A DNA stretch of 64,000 bases from Clostridium sp. CAG:221 (GTDB lineage Bacteria; Bacillota; Clostridia; Clostridiales; Clostridiaceae): assembly GCA_000435835.1 (NCBI GenBank), contig FR883384.1:30899-94898 (forward strand), written 5' to 3'. Positions 34,205 through 44,027 of the stretch are shown here, piece by piece (position 1 is the stretch's first letter; every line of letters begins with the position of its first letter). The translations under genes were made by a program, and so were the position numbers. The notes under the pieces were generated by a model that saw only the letters and a list, made by a program, of their open reading frames with translations, did not search any database and had not been told where the DNA came from.

Positions 34205-34310
34205 ACTCTCAAATAAAGGCTTATGAAAGCTTTTATGCTTAAGTGCACTACGGAGCTAAGCTTCGATAGTATATACATTCATAGATTGAAATGATCGGAG
34301 GAGTATTGAG

Positions 34311-36941
34311 ATGAATAATAAAAAGTATGTTTACCTTTTCAAAGAGGGGAATGAGACAATGAGGAACCTCCTTGGAGGTAAAGGAGCAAATTTGGCAGAA
34401 ATGACCATATTAGGAATTCCTGTTCCACAAGGATTCATTGTTACAACTGAGGCTTGCAATAAATATTACAATGACGGAAAAGTAATTTCAGAAGAAGTTC
34501 TTGAACAAATTCAAAATAATATTGCAAAATTAGAAGAAATAACAGGCAAAAAATTTGGAAGCTTAGAAAATCCACTACTAGTATCTGTAAGATCAGGTGC
34601 AAGAGTTTCTATGCCAGGAATGATGGATACTATTTTAAATCTTGGCTTGAATGATGAAGCGGTGGAAGTAGTAGCAAAGCAAACAAATAACCCAAGGTTT
34701 GCTTATGACTCATATAGGCGTTTTGTGCAAATGTTTTCAGATGTTGTAATGGGTGTTGAAAAAAGACTATTTGAAAATATTATTGATGAAATGAAAGAGG
34801 CTAGGGGTGTTCATTATGACACTGAATTAACAGCAGATGATTTGAAAGAATTGGTAGTTAAATTTAAGGATTTATATAAAAAGGAAATGAAAAAGGATTT
34901 TCCACAAGATCCTAAGGAACAGTTAGTTGAAGCTATAACTGCTGTATTTAGATCATGGGATAATCCAAGAGCAATAGTTTATAGAAGACTTAATGATATT
35001 CCAGGGGAATGGGGAACAGCAGTTAATGTTCAAGAAATGGTATTTGGTAATAAGGGAGATACTTCTGGAACAGGTGTTGCTTTTTCAAGAAACCCATCTA
35101 CAGGTGAAAAAGGAATATATGGTGAATATTTAATGAATGCACAAGGTGAAGATGTTGTTGCAGGTATTAGAACACCACTTCCAATCACTAAATTAAATGA
35201 GCAAAATCCAGCTTTGTATAAACAATTTATTAATATAGTTAATAAGCTTGAAAATCATTATAAAGATATGCAAGATATGGAATTTACCATTGAAGAAGGA
35301 AAGTTATTCTTCTTACAAACTAGAAATGGTAAGAGAACAGCTCAAGCAGCCTTGAAAATAGCTGTTGATTTAGTTTCAGAAGGTATGTTAAGTAAAGAAG
35401 AAGCTATTTTAAAGGTTGAACCAAAACAATTAGATTCACTTCTACATCCAACATTTGAAGCTACATCACTTAAAAACACTAAGGCAATAGCCAAAGGATT
35501 ACCAGCTTCACCAGGTGCTGCTTGTGGAAAAGTAGCTTTCACAGCAGAAGAAGCTAAAGAAAGAGCTGAAAAAGGTGAAAAGGTTGTTTTAGTAAGGCTT
35601 GAAACTTCACCAGAAGATATCGAAGGTATGATAGCAGCTCAAGGTATTTTAACAGTTCGTGGAGGAATGACTTCACATGCTGCTGTTGTTGCAAGAGGTA
35701 TGGGGACTTGTTGTGTAGCTGGATGTGGAGAATTAAAAGTAGATGAAGAAAAGAGAACCTTAGAAGTTGGTGGAAAGGTATACACTGATAAAGATTATAT
35801 TTCTATTGATGGTTCAACTGGTAATATTTATGGGGAAGCAATTAAGACTGTTACTCCAGAAATATCAGGATATTTTGCAACATTTATGTCATGGGCTGAT
35901 GAAATAAGAAAACTTCAAGTTAGAACTAATGCTGATACTCCAAGAGATACAAAACAAGCCGTTGAATTTGGGGCAGAAGGTATTGGATTATGTAGAACTG
36001 AGCATATGTTCTTTGATGAAGATAGAATTATGCCAATGAGAGAAATGATTGTTGCTAAAACTGAGGAAGAAAGAAGAAAAGCACTTTCAAAACTTCTTCC
36101 AATGCAAAAAGGAGATTTCAAGGCAATGTATGAGGCTTTGGAAGGAAGACCAGCAACTATAAGATTCTTGGATCCACCACTACATGAATTTGTTCCTCAT
36201 AGCGATGAAGAAATAAGAGAGCTTGCAGGACAGATGTCATTAGATTTTGAAGAATTAAAGGCTACTGTAGAAGGATTACACGAATTCAATCCAATGCTTG
36301 GTCATAGAGGATGCAGATTGGCTGTAACTTATCCAGAAATAGCAGAAATGCAAACTAGAGCGATAATAGAAGCTGCTATAGAAGTTAAGAATGAAAAAGG
36401 TTATGATATCGTACCTGAAATAATGATTCCATTAGTTGGTGAAGTTAAAGAGTTGAAGTTTGTTAAAGATATTGTTGACAGCACTGCAAAGGCTGTAATG
36501 AATGAAAAAGGCATTACCATAGAATATCATGTAGGTACAATGATTGAAATACCTAGAGCTGCATTAACAGCTGATGAAATTGCTAAAGAAGCAGAGTTCT
36601 TCTCATTTGGTACTAATGATTTGACTCAAATGACTTTTGGTTTCTCAAGAGATGATGCAGGTAAGTTCTTAAATGATTATTATGAAAGAAAGATTTACGA
36701 ACAAGATCCATTTGCTAAATTAGATCAAGTTGGTGTAGGTCAACTTGTTAAGATGGCAGCAGAAAAAGGAAGAGCTACAAGACCAAATATTAAATTAGGT
36801 ATTTGCGGTGAACACGGAGGAGATCCATCTTCAATTGAATTCTGCCATAATGTTGGTTTAAATTATGTATCATGTTCACCATTTAGAGTGCCTCTAGCAA
36901 GACTTGCTGCTGCACAAGCTCAAGTTAAAAATCCTAGATAA
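34311..36941 (+). CDS. ppdK: Pyruvate, phosphate dikinase
   Basis: Interconverts pyruvate + ATP + Pi and PEP + AMP + PPi, an alternative to pyruvate kinase in clostridial glycolysis and gluconeogenesis. The 876 residues are full length. The N-terminal ATP-grasp domain begins GGKGANLAEMTILGIPVPQGF, the swivelling domain carries the catalytic His in GGMTSHAAVVARGMGT (about residue 455), and the C-terminal PEP/pyruvate barrel has GLCRTEHMFF, GTNDLTQMTFG and the catalytic Cys in GICGEHGGDP. CGGAGGAG precedes ATG 34311. The upstream ccpN-like gene is the likely regulator. Confidence 0.98.
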   Translation: MNNKKYVYLFKEGNETMRNLLGGKGANLAEMTILGIPVPQGFIVTTEACNKYYNDGKVISEEVLEQIQNNIAKLEEITGKKFGSLENPLLVSVRSGARVSMPGMMDTILNLGLNDEAVEVVAKQTNNPRFAYDSYRRFVQMFSDVVMGVEKRLFENIIDEMKEARGVHYDTELTADDLKELVVKFKDLYKKEMKKDFPQDPKEQLVEAITAVFRSWDNPRAIVYRRLNDIPGEWGTAVNVQEMVFGNKGDTSGTGVAFSRNPSTGEKGIYGEYLMNAQGEDVVAGIRTPLPITKLNEQNPALYKQFINIVNKLENHYKDMQDMEFTIEEGKLFFLQTRNGKRTAQAALKIAVDLVSEGMLSKEEAILKVEPKQLDSLLHPTFEATSLKNTKAIAKGLPASPGAACGKVAFTAEEAKERAEKGEKVVLVRLETSPEDIEGMIAAQGILTVRGGMTSHAAVVARGMGTCCVAGCGELKVDEEKRTLEVGGKVYTDKDYISIDGSTGNIYGEAIKTVTPEISGYFATFMSWADEIRKLQVRTNADTPRDTKQAVEFGAEGIGLCRTEHMFFDEDRIMPMREMIVAKTEEERRKALSKLLPMQKGDFKAMYEALEGRPATIRFLDPPLHEFVPHSDEEIRELAGQMSLDFEELKATVEGLHEFNPMLGHRGCRLAVTYPEIAEMQTRAIIEAAIEVKNEKGYDIVPEIMIPLVGEVKELKFVKDIVDSTAKAVMNEKGITIEYHVGTMIEIPRAALTADEIAKEAEFFSFGTNDLTQMTFGFSRDDAGKFLNDYYERKIYEQDPFAKLDQVGVGQLVKMAAEKGRATRPNIKLGICGEHGGDPSSIEFCHNVGLNYVSCSPFRVPLARLAAAQAQVKNPR

Positions 36942-36947
36942 TTAATA

Positions 36948-36979
36948 AAGAGACTATATCATTTCTGATATAGTCTCTT
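36948..36979 (+). terminator. Bidirectional terminator after ppdK
   Basis: AAGAGACTATATCA pairs perfectly with TGATATAGTCTCTT around TTTC. It also serves the converging gene on the minus strand. Confidence 0.9.
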
Positions 36980-36986
36980 ATTGATT

Positions 36987-38051
36987 TTATAAAATAGTTA
37001 TGGAATATTTATCTTCTATAATTCTAATAAGTCTATAGATAAAATCTAACTGATTTTCACTTCTTTCCAATCCTTTCTCAAGTAATGTGCAAAAAGAAAT
37101 GGGATTACATTTTTTTATATTATTGTAGTAATCTCTTGATATCTTCCAAAACTTTTGTGGAAAAGCAAGATACGCTAAAATATATTTAAAATCAGATTCA
37201 TTTAAGGTGTTATTTTCTAAATATGAGTCAATAACTTCTAAAGTAAGATAAGTGCTCCAGTTAGATGATGGACGTTTTAATAATCTTCTTAAGAAATATG
37301 CAATATCATGTGAACAGTAGTCATAAGAACATTTATCAAAATCTATTATCCATATACAATCTTTATTAATTAGTATATTTTTATTTACATAGTCACCATG
37401 ACAAAGTGAGGTGGATAAATCATTTTTATCCATAGATGAAGTAAGAGAAAGGGAAAGTTTGGCAAGTTCTAGATTGTAGTCTAAGCTTTTTAAGAATATT
37501 TTGGAAAATTTATCTTGATAATTATTAGCCAAATTAGCACATTTCAAAATTGAATTTAAATGTTTAGTCAGTGTAAGATGGTAATCATCTAAAGATTGCC
37601 TTTTGGCACTTCCTAAAATAGGAGTGAAGTTCTTACTTGTTTTATGTAATTTACCAAGAGTTTTAGATGATAAATAAAGATGATTAATATTATCAAAATC
37701 ACACTTGTCTCCTTCCACCCAATAAGTTAAAATAAATAACATGTTATTATATATAACAAACCTATTACCATTATTTGCAGGAAGAAGTTTGGGAACTTTT
37801 ATACCGTTTCTATAAAGCCATTCCATAGCAGAATATACAAAGAGAAGATTGGCTTCATCATAATAAACCTTTTTTATACAATAGGAATTATTATTATAAT
37901 TTATCTTAAACACTGCTCGCTGTTTAGTGGTATCTTTGATTTTAACAATATTTATATCAGCATTATATATAGAATACTTTGGTAAAATATTATTTTTGAT
38001 AGTATCAATTGTAAAAAGTTCATCTATTGAAGAATTTTCTGAATTTATCAT
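36987..38051 (-). CDS. CotS-like spore coat kinase-fold protein
   Basis: The 354-residue protein has the aminoglycoside phosphotransferase fold of the CotS/YutH/YsxE spore coat family. The catalytic loop LCHGDYVNKNILINKD and the metal-binding IIDFDKCSYDYCSHDIAYF are intact. The N-terminal lobe shows the ATP-binding Lys in NNSYCIKKVYY. In spore formers such proteins are coat components and some may phosphorylate coat proteins; the substrate is unknown. GGAGGAG precedes the ATG on the minus strand. It is transcribed alone against ppdK. Confidence 0.85.
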   Translation of the reverse strand: MINSENSSIDELFTIDTIKNNILPKYSIYNADINIVKIKDTTKQRAVFKINYNNNSYCIKKVYYDEANLLFVYSAMEWLYRNGIKVPKLLPANNGNRFVIYNNMLFILTYWVEGDKCDFDNINHLYLSSKTLGKLHKTSKNFTPILGSAKRQSLDDYHLTLTKHLNSILKCANLANNYQDKFSKIFLKSLDYNLELAKLSLSLTSSMDKNDLSTSLCHGDYVNKNILINKDCIWIIDFDKCSYDYCSHDIAYFLRRLLKRPSSNWSTYLTLEVIDSYLENNTLNESDFKYILAYLAFPQKFWKISRDYYNNIKKCNPISFCTLLEKGLERSENQLDFIYRLIRIIEDKYSITIL

Positions 38052-38200
38052 ATTAAAACTCCTCCATCAATATTCATTATAATAATATTAGAATTATATT
38101 GGAAATATACATATACATTCATAAGGATGTATATATTATTTATATAATAATAGAGGAATTTTGAGATACTTATAGAATAAATAACTTTGAGGTGAGTTAT

Positions 38201-39229
38201 ATGATAATACGTGAAAAAATAGAAAAGTTTGAGCATTTGACATTAATAAAAAAAGCATCTTTCAGTAAGTATAGCTCTGGAAGGAAGATAAAAGAAGAAC
38301 TAGATAATGTTAGAACTTGTTTTATGGTTGATCGTGATAGAATAATTCACTCAAAGTCTTTTAGAAGGCTAAAGCATAAAACTCAAGTATACATAAAGAC
38401 CTTTGGAGATCATTATAGAACAAGGCTTACACATACATTAGAAGTTTCACAAGTTGCAAGGACTATAGGAGTAGGTATCGGTCTTAATGAAAACTTGATA
38501 GAAGCAATTGCTTTAGGACATGATTTAGGTCATGTAGCATTTGCTCATAATGGAGAAGAAGTGTTGGATTCTTTTTTAGATGAAGGATTTAGACACAATG
38601 AGCAAAGTGTAAGAGTAGTAGAGAAATTAGAGAATGATGGAAAAGGACTTAATTTGACAGAAGAAGTTATTGATGGCATACTTCATCACAGTGGGCTTGG
38701 AGAAAGTACAACAGAATCAAAAACCTTAGAAGGACGTATAGTTAGATATAGTGATAAGATAGCCTATTTAAATCATGATATTGATGACTCTATTAGAGCA
38801 GGATTTTTAACTGAGGAAGCTTTGCCAAAAGAAATAATACGGGTACTGGGAAAAAGTCGTTCAGAGAGAATAGATACCTTAGTAAATGATATTATCAGGG
38901 AGACAATTAACAATATTAATGATGGTAAATATGGAGTAGCTCAAAGCAAAGAAGTTAAAGAAGCTATGATTGAATTAAGAAAATTTATGTTTAAAAATAT
39001 ATATTTAGGTACACATTTAAAAGAAGAGAGAATTAAAGCTAAATTTGTATTAGAGCAGTTAGTTAATTATTATTTTAAGAACTCCAATGAATTGCCTGAC
39101 GTATATAAAAAAATAGAAGAGAGTGAAGGTACTAAAAGAGCTGTAGCAGATTATATTGCAGGAATGAGTGATGATTATTGCTTAGCTACTTTTAACAAAA
39201 TTTATGTACCTAAGTTTGTAATTTTTTAG
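38201..39229 (+). CDS. dgt: Deoxyguanosinetriphosphate triphosphohydrolase-like protein
   Basis: HD-domain nucleotide hydrolase, about 342 residues, of the Dgt-like class that lies before dnaG in many Firmicutes. Metal ligands are visible in RLTHTLEVSQVAR (His), ALGHDLGHVAFAHNGE (HD) and the later RYSDKIAYLNHDIDD (Asp). The N-terminal DVDRDRIIHS-like segment (MVDRDRIIHSKSFRRLKHKTQ) is split before the catalytic core. The enzyme cleaves dNTPs to nucleoside and triphosphate. GAGGTGA (38189-38195) sets ATG 38201 as start; the in-frame GTG at 38192 overlaps it. Confidence 0.93.
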   Translation: MIIREKIEKFEHLTLIKKASFSKYSSGRKIKEELDNVRTCFMVDRDRIIHSKSFRRLKHKTQVYIKTFGDHYRTRLTHTLEVSQVARTIGVGIGLNENLIEAIALGHDLGHVAFAHNGEEVLDSFLDEGFRHNEQSVRVVEKLENDGKGLNLTEEVIDGILHHSGLGESTTESKTLEGRIVRYSDKIAYLNHDIDDSIRAGFLTEEALPKEIIRVLGKSRSERIDTLVNDIIRETINNINDGKYGVAQSKEVKEAMIELRKFMFKNIYLGTHLKEERIKAKFVLEQLVNYYFKNSNELPDVYKKIEESEGTKRAVADYIAGMSDDYCLATFNKIYVPKFVIF

Positions 39230-39409
39230 AAAAAGCAGTTTAAAATAGAGTTTTAGGGCAGAATATATGTTATAAAATATAAAATTCTATAAGAATTTAT
39301 AATAAAAAATCATAATAATAAATTTTAAATAAATTAAGAAGGAATTTATTAAAATATGTCGAATTATATAATGTGCATTAATTAAATAAAAGTAGGGAGG
39401 GGAATCTCC

Positions 39410-41191
39410 TTGCAGATTTCAGAAGAAATTATCCAAAAAATTAAAGAACAAAATGATATAGTAGATATTATTTCAGAAACTGTTAAGTTAAAAAGAACAG
39501 GAAGAAACTTCAGTGGATTATGCCCATTTCATAATGAAAAAAGCCCATCCTTTTTTGTATCACAGGAAAAGCAGATTTATAAATGTTTTGGATGTGGTGA
39601 AGCGGGTAATGTAATTTCATTTGTCATGAAGACAAAGAATATGCAGTTTTTAGAAGCTTTAAGGTATCTTGCAGATAGGGCGAATATTCATTTGGATTTT
39701 GGAAATAAAGAAAATAATAAGACTGCACAAAAAAAAGATTTGTTATATAAGATAAATGTAGAGGCAGCAAGATTTTTCTTTTCAAATTTAATGAATAATC
39801 AAAAATCTAAAGAATATTTCTTAAATAGAGGAATAAGGATTGAAACCATAAAAAGGTTTGGTTTAGGTTATGCAAATGATAGCTGGAATAATCTTATTTA
39901 TCATTTAAGAAAAAGAGGTTTTTCTGAGGAACTTATGGCTGAAGCAGGATTAATATCTATTAACAAAGAAAAAGGAACAAAATATGATAGGTTCAGAAAT
40001 CGTGTAATGTTTCCAGTGTTTGATTATCGAGGAAAAGTTATAGGATTTGGTGGAAGAGTTTTAGATGATTCAAAACCTAAATATTTGAATTCACCAGAAA
40101 CTTTAGTTTTTCAAAAAGGAACTAATTTGTATGGTTTGAATTTTGCTTTAAAAAGCAATATGCAAGAAAGATATTTTATTATAGTTGAAGGTTATATGGA
40201 TTTAATTGCTTTACATCAAAGTGGAATTACTAATGTAGTAGCCTCTTTAGGAACAGCACTAACCATAAATCAGGCTAGGTTATTAAAGCGATATGCTGAT
40301 AAGGTAGTAATATCATATGACGCTGATATGGCAGGACAAATGGCAACTATGAGAGGACTTGAGATACTTAGAAATGCAGGTTTTGATGTACGAGTTTTAT
40401 CCATACCAAAAGGTAAAGATCCAGATGAATTCATAAAAAGTAATGGTAAGGAAGCATTTTTAAAATTAGTAAATACCGCAGAGCCTTTGATAGATTACAG
40501 GCTTAGAAAAGCTGAAGAAGGTATTAATTTTAGAGATACTGAAGCAATAATTAAATACTCACAAAATGTTATGGAAATTATTGCAGATCTAAACCCTTTA
40601 GAGAAAGATGTATACATAAAAAAGGCATCTGAAAATACAGGAATTAAAGAGCAAGCTTTATATGATATTTTAGGTAAAAAGCTAAATGGTGCTATGGACA
40701 ATAATAAAAACAGATTTATTAGTGAAAATGAAAAAAAAATACATGCCGAAGCAGGATATATAAAGGCAGAAAGATCATTACTTAAGTTTATGATTACAGA
40801 AGCAGAGTATTTATTCTACATTATGGAGAGAATATCTAAAAAAGACTTTATTTTGGAAGAACATAAACAAATTTTCACTGTTATTATTGAGGGTAAAGGG
40901 GAAAATATTAATAATATTATATCTTACTTAGAGTCCAAATTGAATTCTGCAGAAACAATTGCAGAATTGGTAAAAATTAAAGAATGCAAAATATTCTTAG
41001 ATGGTGATGTTAATAAGCAAATTGATGATTTTATTCATGAAATAAAAACTCAAAATTTAAAAATAGAAATTGAAAATCTAAAAAGACAGCAAAAGGTATT
41101 AGAAGGTAAAGGCGAAGTAGAAGAGTCCATTAAATTAGCTATTAAATTATCACAATTAATGCAACAGTTAAATAATGGAAAAAGAGGGTAA
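39410..41191 (+). CDS. dnaG: DNA primase
   Basis: Makes RNA primers at the replication fork. 593 residues: an N-terminal zinc-binding domain (CPFHNEKSPSFFVS and YKCFGCGEAGNVISF), the RNA polymerase core with RFRNRVMFPVFD, and a TOPRIM domain with IIVEGYMDLIAL (about residue 258) and VVISYDADMAGQ (about 302). The helical C-terminal domain binds DnaB helicase. The start is TTG 39410 after GGGAGGGGA. It precedes rpoD by 26 bp, the macromolecular synthesis order. Confidence 0.97.
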   Translation: MQISEEIIQKIKEQNDIVDIISETVKLKRTGRNFSGLCPFHNEKSPSFFVSQEKQIYKCFGCGEAGNVISFVMKTKNMQFLEALRYLADRANIHLDFGNKENNKTAQKKDLLYKINVEAARFFFSNLMNNQKSKEYFLNRGIRIETIKRFGLGYANDSWNNLIYHLRKRGFSEELMAEAGLISINKEKGTKYDRFRNRVMFPVFDYRGKVIGFGGRVLDDSKPKYLNSPETLVFQKGTNLYGLNFALKSNMQERYFIIVEGYMDLIALHQSGITNVVASLGTALTINQARLLKRYADKVVISYDADMAGQMATMRGLEILRNAGFDVRVLSIPKGKDPDEFIKSNGKEAFLKLVNTAEPLIDYRLRKAEEGINFRDTEAIIKYSQNVMEIIADLNPLEKDVYIKKASENTGIKEQALYDILGKKLNGAMDNNKNRFISENEKKIHAEAGYIKAERSLLKFMITEAEYLFYIMERISKKDFILEEHKQIFTVIIEGKGENINNIISYLESKLNSAETIAELVKIKECKIFLDGDVNKQIDDFIHEIKTQNLKIEIENLKRQQKVLEGKGEVEESIKLAIKLSQLMQQLNNGKRG

Positions 41192-41217
41192 GTGGTCATG
41201 AAGGAGGTAATTGATTA

Positions 41218-42333
41218 GTGGAAGGAAAAACAAAAGCAAACGCAGCTAAGGAAAAAGAAAATAAAGATAGAAGCAGTAAAATGGTTATTGTTAAGAATTT
41301 AATTGAAAAAGGTAAAAAGAATGGTACACTAACATATAAAGAAATAATGGATGAAATAGATCATATAGATTTAGGGCCTGAACAAATTGAAAAGATTTAT
41401 GAAGTTCTTGAATCAATGGGAATTGAAGTTCAAGGAGATATGAATGAAGTTAGTGGTGTTGAGGAAGAAGAATTAGATTTAGATTTATCAATACCAGAAG
41501 GTGTTGCAATTGATGATCCTGTAAGAATGTATCTTAAGGAAATTGGTAAAGTGCCACTACTTTCTTCAGAAGAAGAAATAGAATTAGCTCAGAAAATAGA
41601 AGAAGGAAGCCAATACGCAAAGAAAAAACTTGCAGAAGCTAACCTTAGACTTGTTGTTAGTATTGCAAAAAGATATGTTGGTAGAGGAATGTTATTCTTA
41701 GATTTAATTCAAGAAGGAAATTTAGGTTTAATTAAAGCTGTAGAGAAATTTGATTACAGAAAAGGATATAAATTCTCTACTTATGCAACATGGTGGATTA
41801 GACAGGCGATAACAAGAGCTATAGCTGACCAAGCTAGAACTATTAGAATACCTGTACACATGGTAGAAACTATAAATAAGCTTATAAGAGTACAAAGACA
41901 ATTACTTCAAGAGTTAGGAAGAGATCCATTCCCAGAAGAAATTTCAAAAGTTATGGATTTACCTGTAGAAAAGGTAAGAGAAATTCAAAAGATAGCTCAA
42001 GAGCCTGTTTCATTAGAAACACCTATAGGTGAGGAAGAAGATTCACACTTAGGAGACTTTATACCTGATGATGATGCACCGGCACCAGCTGAAGCTGCAG
42101 CCTTTACAATGTTAAAGGAACAATTAATCAATGTTTTAGATACATTAACACCTAGAGAAGAAAAAGTACTTAGATTAAGATTCGGATTAGATGATGGAAG
42201 AGCAAGAACATTAGAAGAAGTAGGAAAAGAATTTAATGTTACTAGAGAAAGAATTAGACAAATTGAAGCAAAAGCTTTAAGAAAGCTAAGACATCCATCT
42301 AGAAGTAAGAAATTAAAAGACTATTTAGATTAA
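41218..42333 (+). CDS. rpoD: RNA polymerase housekeeping sigma factor (SigA)
   Basis: Primary sigma factor, 371 residues, similar in length to Bacillus SigA. Region 1.2 starts at DDPVRMYLKEIGKVPLLSSE, region 2 is DLIQEGNLGLIKAVEKFDYR through YATWWIRQAITRAI, and region 4 is LRLRFGLDDGRARTLEEVG through VTRERIRQIEAKALRKL. The start is GTG 41218 after AAGGAGG. A Lys-rich 40-residue N-terminus precedes the conserved part. Followed by a strong terminator and then a transposon relic. Confidence 0.98.
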   Translation: MEGKTKANAAKEKENKDRSSKMVIVKNLIEKGKKNGTLTYKEIMDEIDHIDLGPEQIEKIYEVLESMGIEVQGDMNEVSGVEEEELDLDLSIPEGVAIDDPVRMYLKEIGKVPLLSSEEEIELAQKIEEGSQYAKKKLAEANLRLVVSIAKRYVGRGMLFLDLIQEGNLGLIKAVEKFDYRKGYKFSTYATWWIRQAITRAIADQARTIRIPVHMVETINKLIRVQRQLLQELGRDPFPEEISKVMDLPVEKVREIQKIAQEPVSLETPIGEEEDSHLGDFIPDDDAPAPAEAAAFTMLKEQLINVLDTLTPREEKVLRLRFGLDDGRARTLEEVGKEFNVTRERIRQIEAKALRKLRHPSRSKKLKDYLD

Positions 42334-42334
42334 G

Positions 42335-42362
42335 AATTAGCACCTTTAGGTGCTAATTTTTA
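42335..42362 (+). terminator. Terminator after rpoD
   Basis: AATTAGCACCT pairs perfectly with AGGTGCTAATT and is followed by TTT. Confidence 0.9.
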
Positions 42363-42409
42363 TGTTTTATGATTAGTGGAAAATAATGAGAGAATAAAAA
42401 GTATTAAAA

Positions 42410-42673
42410 GACACATTAATAAATAAAATAGGTTAAACAGTTCAAACACTTAGAAATGGGGATAGTAAAGGAACTTTAAAACCACATCATGCAACAGAAG
42501 GGAGAACAAGATATTATTCCCAAGAACAACTTAATAATTTTTTAGGGTTAAAACAAGGTAAACAACTAAATATAAAGACTATTGGATATTGTAGAGTTAT
42601 CTTACATAAACAAAAAGATGATCTTGAAAGACAGGTCGAAAATGTAAATATATATATATGTTTGCGTATTTAG
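42410..42673 (+). pseudogene. tnpA: Decayed IS607-type serine transposase (tnpA)
   Basis: Translation in one frame gives INKIG-stop-TVQTLRNGDSKGTLKPH, then GRTRYYSQEQLNNFLGLKQG and TIGYCRVILHKQKDDLERQV. This is the MerR-like HTH plus the first strand of the resolvase domain of IS607-family TnpA. There is an in-frame TAA at 42434 where the HTH should continue. The catalytic serine of the usual YxRVSS motif is replaced (YCRVIL), and the frame ends at TAG 42671, losing most of the recombinase domain. The gene is dead and lies directly before an intact tnpB. Confidence 0.8.
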
Positions 42674-42735
42674 TTGTGGCCTTCAGGGCAAAATAGCCAA
42701 TAAAGCTAAGAAAATTATTAAGGAGTTTTTGAAAG

Positions 42736-43851
42736 ATGATATTGGCGAAGAAAGTTAGGCTATATCCAAGTGAAATACAAGAGCAAAAATTGTGGCAATC
42801 AGTAGGAACTGCAAGGTTTATATATAATTGGACATTATCAAGACAAGAAGAAAATTATAAAAATGGTGGTAAATTTATTTCAGATAATGAATTAAGAAAA
42901 GAGATTACTCAACTTAAAAAAGATGAATTATCATGGCTTAATAAAGTATCTAATAACGTAGCGAAACAAGCCGTTAAAGATGGTTGTGATGCGTATAAAA
43001 GATTTTTTAAAGGGCTATCAGATAAACCTCGATTTAAGAGTAGAAGAAAAAGTAGAAAATCCTTCTACAACGATAACTGGAAGCTAAAAGTTAAAGAAGG
43101 AAAGCTTGTTAATATTGAAAAAGTTGGCTGGATAAAAACTAATGAACAAATACCTATTGGTGTTAAATACAGTAACCCAAGAATAAGCTATGATAATAAA
43201 TATTGGTATATTTCAATAGGTATAGAACAAGAAGAAATTCAAGAAGAGCTAACAGATGTATCACTAGGTATTGATTTAGGATTAAAAGAACTTGCTATAT
43301 GCTCCAATGGAAAAGTATATAAAAATATTAATAAAAGTTATGTAGTTAGAAAAATTGAAAAAAGATTAAAAAGACTACAAAAACAAGTAAGTAGAAAGTA
43401 CGAACAAAATAAAAAAGGAAAGGAGTATGTCAAAACTAAAAATATTATAAAACTTGAAAAACAGATACAACAAGTATACAGAAGATTGGCTAACATTAGA
43501 AGTAATTATCTTCATAAAACTACAACAAGTATAGTGAAAACCAAACCATACAGAGTTGTAATAGAAGATTTAAATGTTAAAGGAATGATGAAAAATAAAC
43601 ATTTATCTGATGCTATAAGAAAGCAAGGTTTCTATGAGTTCAAAAGGCAACTGGAGTACAAGTGTAAATTTAGAGGAATTCAGTTGGTAGTAGCAGATAG
43701 ATTTTATCCGTCATCAAAGACTTGTAGTCAATGTGGAGAGATTAAGAAGGATTTAAAACTTAAAGATAGAGTTTATAAATGTAGTTGTGGTCTATCTATT
43801 GATAGAGATTTAAATGCAAGTATTAATCTTTCAAGATATAAATTAGCATAA
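42736..43851 (+). CDS. tnpB: TnpB RNA-guided nuclease of an IS607/IS605-type element
   Basis: The 371-residue TnpB is apparently complete. The N-terminal helical segment begins with the family start (VRLYPSEIQEQKL) followed by ARFIYNWTL. The RuvC nuclease has all three acidic residues: Asp180 in GIDLGLKELAI, Glu278 in VVIEDLNVKGM and Asp358 in DRDLNASINL. A zinc ribbon (Cys330, Cys333, Cys349, Cys351) sits before the last motif. AAGGAG precedes ATG 42736. TnpB proteins are guided by an omega RNA from the element's 3' end to cut matching DNA next to a transposon-adjacent motif. The partner tnpA is dead, so the element cannot move by itself. Confidence 0.95.
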   Translation: MILAKKVRLYPSEIQEQKLWQSVGTARFIYNWTLSRQEENYKNGGKFISDNELRKEITQLKKDELSWLNKVSNNVAKQAVKDGCDAYKRFFKGLSDKPRFKSRRKSRKSFYNDNWKLKVKEGKLVNIEKVGWIKTNEQIPIGVKYSNPRISYDNKYWYISIGIEQEEIQEELTDVSLGIDLGLKELAICSNGKVYKNINKSYVVRKIEKRLKRLQKQVSRKYEQNKKGKEYVKTKNIIKLEKQIQQVYRRLANIRSNYLHKTTTSIVKTKPYRVVIEDLNVKGMMKNKHLSDAIRKQGFYEFKRQLEYKCKFRGIQLVVADRFYPSSKTCSQCGEIKKDLKLKDRVYKCSCGLSIDRDLNASINLSRYKLA

Positions 43852-44005
43852 TATCATTAACAAGATAATGCTGATATGTAGGATGCGTTGTATCCGAATT
43901 TACGCCCTTGGAGAGTTATATCAAACGAAAGTAGATTGCTATATATAGTTTTCAAAATCGCACTCGTGGAACAGGGAATTAAACAAGATTTATAGATATT
44001 TATAA
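43852..44005 (+). ncRNA. Candidate omega RNA / right end of the tnpB element
   Basis: The 3' flank of tnpB contains compact structure: GGATGCGTTGTATCC (43881-43895, hairpin), followed by GAATTTACGCCC and CACTCGTGGAACAGGGAATT. Blocks of this kind follow tnpB in many clostridial IS elements and correspond to the omega RNA scaffold. The exact right boundary is not resolved; it may lie near 44012, just before trmK. The guide would be read from the host sequence just beyond it. Confidence 0.5.
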
Positions 44006-44027
44006 AGTTTTGGCAACGGTACAAAAA

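Noticed and set aside
34082..34310. Riboswitch or T-box before ppdK
   Set aside because: No T-box sequence or known aptamer core was recognised; only an AT-rich hairpin and a plain leader are seen.
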